This document shows positions 48,078-60,000 of a DNA stretch of 64,000 nucleotides, in pieces. The DNA lies in contig OY725505.1 in NCBI GenBank assembly GCA_963281255.1, positions 1,984,001-2,048,000 on the forward strand, given 5' to 3'. Position numbers and translations under genes: made by a program. The stretch comes from Aphrocallistes beatrix. Taxonomy: Eukaryota; Porifera; Hexactinellida; Sceptrulophora; Aphrocallistidae. Within the stretch, counting starts at the first letter, position 1; every line of letters starts with the position of its first letter. A model generated the notes under the pieces. It did no database searches and was not told where the DNA came from. It worked only from the letters and a program-made list of their open reading frames with translations.

Positions 48078-51000
48078 TTATTAATGAGTATAGTTTACAA
48101 AATACCACTTCGTTATTGGATGGATTTATCAAAATATTGCTTGATTGTGTTGATAGAGGTATTTCAGTTGCTCCATTTCAGATTTACTTTTCTGACTCAA
48201 ATACTCTTAAAAATGTGCATAATTTCTTCGTCGATTATATTATGAAAAAAGGTAAATATCCAAGTGAAAATTTCCTCAATCTTTTTCCCTTCTATCAGAC
48301 CATGTTTTACATTTGTAATGATTTTACGAAATTTCACATTGAATGCAATTATTGTCATCCTTATCATTGGGGAATACCTCAAAATTGTTTATATCCAAAC
48401 TCGTTTAAAAGATCTGAATTAAAAAAATTGTTAGATTTGCACTCCAAACAACCCATTTATCCACTATTGCCATATACTATTATTTTCTTTTCCCTCTCAA
48501 AGGATTACGTTGATTTGATAGAGATTTTAAATATACCTTATTCATATTTTTTGAAATTATTTCTTTATTTTAATAATCTCGATCACAAAAATATTTTCAA
48601 TACCCAGTTTGACATTGAATCCAGGTTACTTACAATAACCCAAATCACATCTGCTCTTTATCAAGAAAAAAATGAAATTCCTATTTCTGAATTTGATCTC
48701 ATTTTCAATCTAACATTGAGACTACTTCAGGAATACAAGTCTGTGAAAAAATTTCCGCCTCAAAATTATAGTATCTCTCTTTTCAATTTGATCGCTACTT
48801 CTGTTAGAATCTTCTATCATTATCATCATGATCGAAATTATGTTGATGATAATCACATTATGTTCAAGGAGAAAAATAAAATAATTGATTATACACTTAT
48901 CTTTTGTAAACAGGATCATACATGTCCCTCAGTGCTAAAGAAATTGGAAGAAGAACTTCACAGATGGAATATGATCATTTCCTTAGATTTTCCTGTTGAA
49001 TATGAATGGATTCAGTCAATATTTAATCATCTCTGTGAGAGACTGTCTCCTTTGCCTACTGATGCATTAATTAATATAACATGTAAGATCTTCCCTGATG
49101 AGCAATACAAATCTTCACTGAAAAATTCTCTCATCGATGAAGTGAGTATGCGGATTTCTCAAAGTACTGATCAGCAAATGGGAAGAATTCTGCAGATAAT
49201 ATGTGGTGCTAAATTATTAAAAAGTGATAGTGCTTCGCGAATTTTTAGTAAAATCCTATTAACTCAACGAGCTAAATTTTCACTCAATCACTTGACCTCT
49301 TGGAAGTCATGGAAATTATTCTTTACTTTGTATTTTTCTGATAGATTACACCTATTTACCCAGGATGCCATATCTTTTTTTGAATCTATCGTACTATTTC
49401 AATTTCGCAATATTCTAGATAGAATTTTGACATTTTCCATATTAGAGTCAGAATTGCAGTATTACCTGCAAAATAAAGATGCATTCCATACTTTATTAAA
49501 CATATCACTCAATAAATTAACTGAACCCAGTTATTCTCAAGAAGTTATAAGAAACAATTTTTCGATTTGTTCGATGTGTATGAATTTTTTTAACGAACAA
49601 CTTAAATATCTAAAAATATTTGAACATTTTCCAACATTAGTCCCATTTTCAGGATTTACAGGGAAAGATATTCCAATTAAAAATATTTGCTTAAAAGATG
49701 GCGATACATTTACAATTACCATTAATCCTGACTTCAATGCTTTAGTCCATTCGGAATCTTTTATTCAAGTTACACAAAGTGGTCCTATCTTCCTAAAATC
49801 TAGTATTTTTAATATTATTATGGAAAGATATTCTCTTCATTTCCGCATACAAAAGCCAGAATATCATAAATTCATTGAGAGTATTTGGAATCCTACAATT
49901 GAAGAAATAGATTCTCTCCTCAAGCAAATTTCAGATTTGTCAATCCCTCTAAAAGTGATCATTGAATTATTTGATAAGGCAACTAAAGAAGATATTTTGA
50001 TGGAGCTGCAAATCTTATCTAGAGGTATGCATTATTTAGGTTATAAACATGAAATTAATCGAGCTGCTGATTTGATTCCGAAGTTTTTTACTCACATTTC
50101 TTTAATACAAACCGCGCAAATTATTAATTCTATAAGAAATGGCTATGGTTTCATTGGAAATTTCGACTTGATACAAAGTATTGAAGATACGAAGGGTAAC
50201 TATGAAACTATGTCTTTGAGGGATATACCTCCTGAAATGCTAGGTGTTAATAAAATATTAACCGTGTTAGATGATCATCATCTTGATTTACTTATTCAAT
50301 TCAATCATGCACAAGAGTTCGTTTTATGGATTAAGGCTAATCTGCCAGAAATAAAAGACGTCAAATCATTTGTAGATCTAGCTAGCACTACTTGTGGAGA
50401 AAATCACACTGACATAGATCGAATTACTTGTTTACTCACAGTCTGTACAGAACTTCAACCTTTAATCTACCTGGATACTAATATCAGCCTTGAAACATTT
50501 GTATCTACACTCGAAAAATTATCTGGCGTGTTAAAAACAAAAAAGAAATTGCCTCAAATGCTCCGTGATGTCTCAGACAATCTCAGTCTTTGGAAAGATA
50601 TCATTAATGCTCGATGTTCAGTTGAAGAAAAGACTTTGTTGATTGTTGAAAAAATAGTAGGACATGGCTATTTTATTCTTCAAATATCTAATCAATTTCC
50701 AGAACTGAGCAAAATGGTCAAATTAAAAATAATAGAAGATAAAGAAGGTAGCAAATTCAAAATATATAATTATGATCAAATAAATGAATATTTGAGTAAA
50801 TTTATGCTTCTTTTTCGAGAATTTGACTCTAAAAATTCAGAATATAACCTAGTTCTTTTTCCAGAAATGTTTGAAAAAATTAGCATATTTTCAAAACTAC
50901 TTCAAAATCTATACAAACTAGACCAATCAGATTTTACTTCATTTTACTTAGAAATCAGCTTAAACCAAGGTTCTTTTCTTGATATGAAGATTGCAGAAGC

Positions 51001-54000
51001 CCAATCCAAATATGCTAAGATTAATGAGACCATTTCAAAATATAGATTAGATGAATATTTTCTGAGCTATTACACTAACTCTCAACTAGTTTACTTAAAA
51101 AATGTTTTAAATTCAATCATTTTAAATCCTGAATTGGTTAACGAAGAACAAATATTTCATTTACTTTCTCTAGTAAATCCTGATATCTCTAAACAATTAA
51201 TTTTCAATTCTATCAAGTTGCTGATAGATTTACCAACAGACACAGAAAGTTTAAATATACATGCTGTTGATAAAAGTATTATTGATGAAACATCTGCTGA
51301 ACTTACTGAGGAAAATTATAAGCTTGCGAAAATCATAGAAAGCAAGTATGGTTGTACTGAAACTCACGCACTTGAAGCCATCCGCCACTTAATGATTAAG
51401 AAGGAAAATATCTCGGAAAAGAAAATATTTACGTGGTGTAATACGCATCCCGAATCTGGTCTATCTGATGAAGATGATACGAATACGAATATTGATGATT
51501 CCACTCAATCGAATGTTCCCGAACTTTTTAACTATAAAGATGTGTCACATTTTACTTTTGATACATTTGCACAAATCGGGAAATTATTGAATTTATTGAA
51601 CAGAAAGAGTAAATTTTTGCTTAAAGGCGAACGAAAATTTCTTCAGCATTTAGTTCTAAAAGACCCTAACTTTATTTTGCTTCCTTCACAAGAGTTATTC
51701 AGATATGTCATTTTTCTCTATAGTCTGAGTGGAAACTTGCCCATGCCATATCCTTATGAAGTGTTGGTCTGTGAAGAGTCCACCACGTCTGAAGAATTGG
51801 ATATATTTTGGAGAAGATCATTGTCTGATCATCAACGTAATTACTATCACATCTATTGTCTTATTCATGTTGAGAAACTTACATTTGAAACGTCTAAAGC
51901 TGCGTGTCAGAGTTTGAGTAAGTACTTAGTTGAAATTAAAACTCATTCTAAATACAAATTAGTTATTTTGTGTTCAGAAGAGCAAGAGCAGAATTGTTAT
52001 ATGGCTTCTGCTTTAGATAAATTTAAGAGGATTGCAATAGACTACAACCTATCAGAAGATTTATCTGCTTATCTATCAAAGAAACTGCGTATAAACACTG
52101 TCGATGCATTGCCCCGTCTAGTAGATCCTGATCACATGACATCCAGATTAGTTATTTCTGATACTTTTGGCGCTGGAAAATCTTTATATATTGATCACAT
52201 GATATCAAAACTCGATTCTATTGAAAAAATTGAAACGAAATCTTTCTCGATTAGTCTGTTTGGAAACCGAATATCTCAGGATAGTATTTTGAGTCAGTTA
52301 GTTAACACTAGAAATTGGAATTCTTGTCAAATGAACTTCTACCATATAGACATTGCATCTACAATACAACATGGTATTGAATCTCTACTTTTCAAGCTAA
52401 TTGTATTGGGCTGTATTACTAATTCGGATGGTGTCATTTGGACTAGAAAGAGTTCAGACTTTTATGCATTTGAAATCACAATGAGTCTTCTGCAGCCATC
52501 AACCCGCCAATTAGTCCAACAATTCCCATATTTCCACTGTTTACAACCAAACGATATCTTAAACCAACAAAAGTGTTTGAATCCATATTTTGTTGGGTTT
52601 AATGAATCCATATTATCTAACACAGAATTTCAGAGAGTATTTTCTTATTTAAGTAATCTTCAATCAATAGACAGCAAAACTGATCTGGATAGTTTTGTAT
52701 ATACTCCAGATTTAGTTTCTAAAGATTATGCTTTGATTGTTAAAGAAATCATCAGACAATGCGGGATTCGTGATCCATCTTGGACAGAGATTTCCTACTT
52801 TGTAAAGTTCTTAAATAAACAGTTAGCAGACTGCGAAAAGTCTAGTTTTTGTCAAATGGCTGCGATGGGAAGAGAATGGAGAGGATTCAAATCATTTGTT
52901 CTTCGCTTAATGATTCACATGTCTCGAGACTTTGCTACTCCATCACTAGAAAGGCCAGCTGATTCAGAGGGTCCGAGATATGAGATCATTGAGCGTAGGA
53001 AATGGGAGAATAGCTCCCATCCCTACATCTTCTTCAATCCCGATGGACATACAATGACATTCCTTGGATTTTGTGTTGACGGTCGAACTACAAATCTACT
53101 AAACTCAGATGATACTTCTATTGTTATTGAGGAGAGAATTATGCCTAAAAATTTATTTCTTCATCTTCAAGATAATGGTGTCAATCTTAACGAAAAATTT
53201 CAAAAACTTTCGAAAAAAGAACTAATTCTGAAGCTCACTCGTGCAATGGGATGCGAGCACGATTTCGATCCTGATCCTAACTATGTGATTACGTTAGACA
53301 ATGCGAGGAAGATATTAGGCATTCATATGCGATTCAGGTGCAACATTCCTGTCATTATAATGGGAGAAACTGGATGTGGTAAAACTTATCTGATTGAGTT
53401 TATGTGTGCACTACAGGCCTATGATAAAACAAAAAATAACTTGCTGATAATGAAAATGCATGGCGGTACAACACAAAGAGAAATTATTGATACCGTAGAG
53501 AGAGCACAAATTATTGCTAAGAACAACAAGGAAAAGTTTGATATTGATACTGTTGTATTCTTTGATGAAGCTAACACAAGTTCAAATATCTCATTTGTCA
53601 AAGGGATAATGTGCGATCATCGCCTTGGTGGAAAACCCATATCTCGCGAAAATCGTTTACAGTTTATCGCTGCCTGCAATCCTTATAGACGCCATAATCA
53701 AGAAATGATTGTGAAGTTAGATCAAGCAGGGTTAGGGTACTTCAAGAATAAATTAGAAACGTCTGATCGTATCGGAAACACACCTTTGCGAGAGTTGGTG
53801 TATAGAGTTATGGATTTACCTGAAAGCCTGGGATCTTTGGTTTGGGATTTTGGTCGTCTGAATGCTCAATCTGAGAAAAAGTATATATTAGAAATAGTGA
53901 CTAAATATCTAAACTCAGTTGAAGGTATCGAAGATCGAAAGTTTGTGATTGCTGATATTCTTTGTACAGCACAAAATCATATGCGTCATCGAGAAGACGA

Positions 54001-57000
54001 GTGTAGTTATGTCAGTTTGCGTGATGTTGTTAGAACTATGCAAGTCTTGCTCTGGTTCTATAGAAATTTAAAAATTTTAAACCCATCTGCTTCTTTGATA
54101 CCTGCTGAATCCAGCGATACAATGCGATACTCTTCAATAGATGATACTATTTATGATATGTCAGATGTTGGCTCTTGGTCTAGTTCTCTAACGGGAGAAG
54201 AGGATTTTGACGATTTTGATATTTTAACATCAAGCGTTATCCTCGCACTGTCTGTTTGCTACAGGTCTAGATTGCAAGAGAGAGAAGCTTTCGATGTTGA
54301 AATTTCGCCCTGTTTTCTACCACCCCTAAAAAGAATAGCGAAATGTAAATATATTTCGCGAGAGGTAGAAAAGTACTATAAACTTCTTTTCGGGGATATG
54401 ACGGTTGGTCAGAACATAGCTGGCAAAATCACTCCTTGAAAGAGAACATATTTATGATGTTTATCTGTACTGAACTGAAGATTCCTTTATTTATAGTTGG
54501 GAAGCCAGGTAGTTCAAAGTCACTTTCCAAATCCATTATTTCAGATTCTATGCAGGGCGCTCGCTCTATTGATGGGAGTATCTTGAAAAATTTTAAGCAA
54601 GTCCATATGATATCTTACCAATGTAGTCAATTATCAACCTCTGAAGGGATAATTGATGTATTTAATAAGTGCTCTGCATTTCAAAGAGGTAGGAATCCTA
54701 CTGAATTTGTATCTTGTGTAGTCCTCGATGAAGTAGGACTAGCTGAAGATTCTCCGAAGCTTCCTTTAAAGGTACTTCATCCTCTCTTGGATGATTCTCT
54801 TTATATTCACCTGAATATCATCCAAAATGATGTTGAAAAAGTGAAGGATTTACAGGTAAATCGTCGCTCAGAAGAAGATCGTGTAGGATTTATTGGGATT
54901 TCAAACTGGGCCCTTGATCCAGCTAAAATGAATAGAGGGATAATGTTGATAAGAGGAGAACCTACCAAAGAGGATCTGATTTCAAGCGCCAAGGGGATAA
55001 TGAAAAGGGGGGAGAGTAAGTTCTTTAAAAAGGATTTTATCAATAGAATAAATAACTTAGCTGATTCATACCTGTGTCTTATTAATGAAGTAAGACAAAG
55101 TAATGATATTTCTAGAGATTTCTATGGACTCCGGGACTTTTACAGCTTAATTAAAATGATTGTCTTCCTCTGCAAACATTATCAAACTAAACTTAGTCAA
55201 AAAATACTGAGACATGCTGTTTTAAGAAATTTTAGCGGAATAGGTGCTATAGATCCTTTTAATTCATTTGATGTCGATAAAATTGTTTACCCTACTGAGG
55301 AAAACAAAGGACCAGAAGATGATCCTTTATCATTAATTCAAGCGAATCTTGATAATTACAAATATGAAAAAACGTTCTATAGCGAGAATAGATACCTGCT
55401 CTTACTAACGGAAAATCTCGCAGCTTTGGATATTGTTCTTTCTTCGCCGAATATCTGGCCTAAAGATGCAGAGCAAAATCGCAGAATATTGTTTGGTTCT
55501 AGCTTTCCTGATGATCAGGAGTATTCTATGATTTGTAGGAATATCAACAAAATTAAAATATATATGGAAACGGGTAAAATTGTTATTCTCATCAATCTCG
55601 ACAATTTATATGAAAGTCTCTACGATGCTCTGAACCAGTATTACATGCATATTTATGGACATCGTTACATAGATCTAGGTCTAGGTACTCATCGAGTTAA
55701 ATGCAGAGTACATGATGATTTTAAGTTGATTATTATAGCTGATAAACAAACTGTGTTCCAGAGCTTCCCACCTCCACTCATCAACAGGCTTGAAAAGCAT
55801 ACTCTTCTGATGTCGACTATCCTACCTGATCAGGGTAAACAACTTGCCGAATTATTAACTCAATGGGCGTTGGAATTTTCTACTCCGATAGATAGATCTC
55901 TACGTAGAATGTCAGAGATCCAAATCGGAGATTGTTTTATTGGTTATCATTCTGACACACCTGCACATATCATCTATACTGTAGCTAAACAAATGAACGA
56001 TGATTTTTCAGACGAGGATTCGATTCTTACACAAAGTCAATCTTTGCTTCTAAAATTAGCATCGGTAGATTCTGTATTTAGATTAAAATATACAAAATTA
56101 GAACAATATGCTCCCTCTATAATTCAAGAATATTTTGAGAAAACTTGTACAACAACCCTTGAGGGTTATTTATTCAAGATTTTGAATGAGTGTATCTTTA
56201 ATGATATTTATCTAATCCAAGCAACGACACACTCTCGTCTTATGAATGAAAATGACTCAACTTGTATGAAGACTAGTTTAAGATCTATTATTTCCTTAAT
56301 CAATCTTCAGCAATTTCGAACAAAACAAGAATTTGATAAAGAATTTGTAAATCACTTACATTTGTCTCAACCCGATTCTGTACATATAATAGTAATTCAA
56401 TCGGAAAATGGGGATTTATACAAGGATCTCATATCGTCAGTTAGGTATGCGGCTCTCGAAATGGTCAATGGATGGCTAGAGGTAACCAAGTATAAGGTAG
56501 TTCTAGTATTTTTGGTTCAACTACCGAGAAAAGCGAACGGATCCGATTTTTTTTGTTTTCATGGTAGAAGTGTTAACTCTATACATGTAGACGATATTCT
56601 AGAAAAGAATGATATTCTTCCTCCATTGCAAGAATTAAACGAAATGCCTTTTCACGGTATATTCTCCTCTGATGGAAAGGTACGTTGTAGTATATGGTTT
56701 AGTGCTCGACAGAATCAAACTTTAGTAGTGTCTATCTTAACCATCATATTATTTTTTTGGTGGTAAATAGCCATCAAATTCTAAATACATTATATAAATA
56801 GACTAGCAGTTCTGTTCACCATGTGTTTACCATAGAGAAACTTCATAATGAGCGATCTTAATCCAAATCGAATCTTATAGTCCAGGAGTAATCGACAAAA
56901 ACCCAAAACAAATTCCGACCAAGACCAAAATAGCAGTGAAGTTAGTCAAAAGCATCCTTGGAAAATATCAAAAGTCCAAGTTTCGGAAGACAAAATTTTG

Positions 57001-60000
57001 ACCCCCGATGTCCGAAAATCCGATTCTTGATACAATTCTCTTTGGAATTGTTTAGAATTGGTGATATTAATTAATTTGAGATATTCTATGCTAATAGAAT
57101 GTCATGTAGGACTCGATATATACATAGAAGAAAAATCCAAATCGGACAATCCGTTGAAATCCCATAACTTTAAAACTATAACTGTTAGAGCTTAGCTTTA
57201 GTGATCAAAAACTGCAAGGACAGTAGTTTCCTATACCTTGATAATACTATATCTAGAGCTAAAACCTATGGAATATGAGATAGCACATGCCAAAAGCAGA
57301 AAATCGCCGAAATTAGGGAGATTCTGTTGAGATTTCTCGAAGAAATTTCAGAATCGATTCAAAATAAACGTCTAAAGTTCGAAGATGTACTGTGGCGTTT
57401 TATTATTGATGTTAAAGCTCAATATTATTAATTTTAAAATTAATATCCATACTTTTTGTTCAATATAAGATGTCATTTTGTTCAATATGAATACTAAGTA
57501 GGAATAGTTCGTGATACTTTCTAAGCTGCAGTTTATGCTGCTCATAGCGTAATTACTATATAACAACCAGATATATAGTACTTTCGCTTTCAGTTTATGG
57601 TTTATGTTTGTTATATTGGCAGCCCTCGCTGTTCACGTATTTACCGTTTCCTCGATTATTTTCAGTTATAATTGGGGTTATTTAGCAATAACATTACAGT
57701 TATTTCCAATCCGTACTTTAAATTATGATCATTCATACGCTAATAATCACATAATGTAGATGGGTCTTAAACCTAGGAAATTAATCCCTCTGGTTTCCAT
57801 TAACTATTAGTTTCGAAGCTCTTGTTAATTCTCCTAATCGAAATTACTGACAGTATACTGTCAGTAAAAAAATCATGCTTACTAGCTAGTAGGCATGATT
57901 GTAAACGACAGCTTCCTCCCCTCAGCGGCAAGAATTTGGACCGCAGAATTTCCAAAGTTTTATACTGAGTATATTTGGCACCGTCCCTCTCAACTCCTTA
58001 GAGGTCATCATGCGCGCAGCAACCTTGTTGAATGCAACAAAGTTGTATTGGTATGTACGTCGAAATGTTGAAAGAAATTTAGTACATCTTGTGTGTTGAA
58101 TTACTCCATGCGGCTGTGTTTGCAACGTGTATGACGACCGTTACATTCAGAGTAATGTTATATGTTGATAATTTTAATTTGTTCATGCATCCTAATGAAT
58201 AAGCTGTAGTGCATCTTATTGTAATATTAAGGGAAGATGGGGGAACGGATAAATCTCATGGAAACAGGGGGAAATCCCACCCTACATTACTCAACCATAA
58301 ATGCATATCCTCAATCAAATTATCATATCAAAAGTTTGTAACATCACTTAGTGGTCCGAACAAACGGAGCCCGCGATTTACTTTTGTAATTTGACTTTAA
58401 AAGTTTTATCCAATGCTTATAAAGTATCGCGAACTATTCCTACTTAGTATTCATATTGAACAAAATGACATCTTATATTGAACAAAAAGTATGGATATTA
58501 ATTTTTAAAATTAATAATATTGAGCTTTAACATCTTACAAGCGCGCTTCGCTTGCTTGTGCTGCGCGGCTGGCAGACACTTCGTGTCCGCCGGAGGCTCC
58601 CTTCGGTCGCCTGAAAGTGACATTGGTTAATTATAAGGGAGATATCATCTCTAAATATGTCCATCTTAGTTTTAAAATCGATATCACTCGAAAAAACACC
58701 AAATTTGTCAATTTTTAAAATTTTGATGAGTAATGATGACGTCATAGCAAAGTGATGAGTCATCATTTTTTGATGATAGTTGCATCATATGTGAGACGTG
58801 TTAGTATACAGATTCTAGTAAAATTTCAGCCTTCTATCTCCTATAATGGCTGAGTTATGCCCGAATAACTGTGTTGCTTAACTTTTAAAAATGTGACAAT
58901 GACGTCATAATTCCATGATGAGTCGACATTTTGGTCTGAGCTCAGAACTTACTGTAGCCATAGCCAAAAGACTCCCACATGGCAAAAATTAGCTTTCTGT
59001 GCCCGCCAGTTTCTTCAATCAATTCGTTACAGAGATATATATATATATATATAAATAAATATATAAATAAATATACATTAATCGAGTTTTAATAGTAAGG
59101 ATATATTAAAATGCTAGGATTTGTTTGTTTGTTCGAATTGATTGAAGAATTGGCAAGTCGTAGAGATACGAAAATTGGCATGTAGGTTTCAAATGATGAA
59201 TCTACGATTAAGTTCTAAGATCTAAGCGAAATTTTCACACCTCTGCAAAAAAAATGGAAAACAATTTTTCACACCTTTTCTATACTAAATAAATGACCTA
59301 CACTATCACAATAGAAATCATTATACAAGTACAACACTACAATATATCGTCATTGTTATTAATACTTCAAAGCCACAACTTATGTTTGATCGCTTAAATG
59401 TATTATAGTGTATGGCAATAAAAAAATTATCTATATATTTTCACACCTTTATATACATATTTTCACACCATTTGATGAATTTTGAAAATAATGCTAGAGA
59501 CTAGCTTCCAACGGCTGACATGGGGTTTTCAGGGGTGTAGATTTCGAATATCATATTTTCAGATTTATATGATAAATTATTTGTTTACTTTTGTTTACAA
59601 TAGATACATAAAGTAAACAAATTGCAAAAATATGCTATAAACTTGCTTTCAACGGTTGACATGGGGTTTTCAGGGGTGTGGATTTCGAATATCATATTTT
59701 CAGATTTATATGATAAATTATTTGTTTACTTTTGTTTACATTAGATACATAAAGTAAACAAATCTCAAAAATATGCCAGAAACTTACTTTAAACGGTTGA
59801 CATGGGGTTTTCAGGGGTGTAGATTTCGAATATCATATTTTCGAGTATATTTGATGATCAATGTTTACTTTTGTTTACAATAGATACATAAAGTAAACAA
59901 ATTACAAAATAGGCTAGAGACTAGCTTCCAATGGTTGACATTGGGTTTTCAGGGGTGTAGATTTCGAATATCATATTTTCAGATCCATATGAGAAATTAT

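Noticed and set aside
48116-54439. Separate genes starting at TTG 48116 and TTG 54436
   Set aside because: Non-ATG starts, the frames open earlier, and domain order matches one RNF213-like protein across both breaks.
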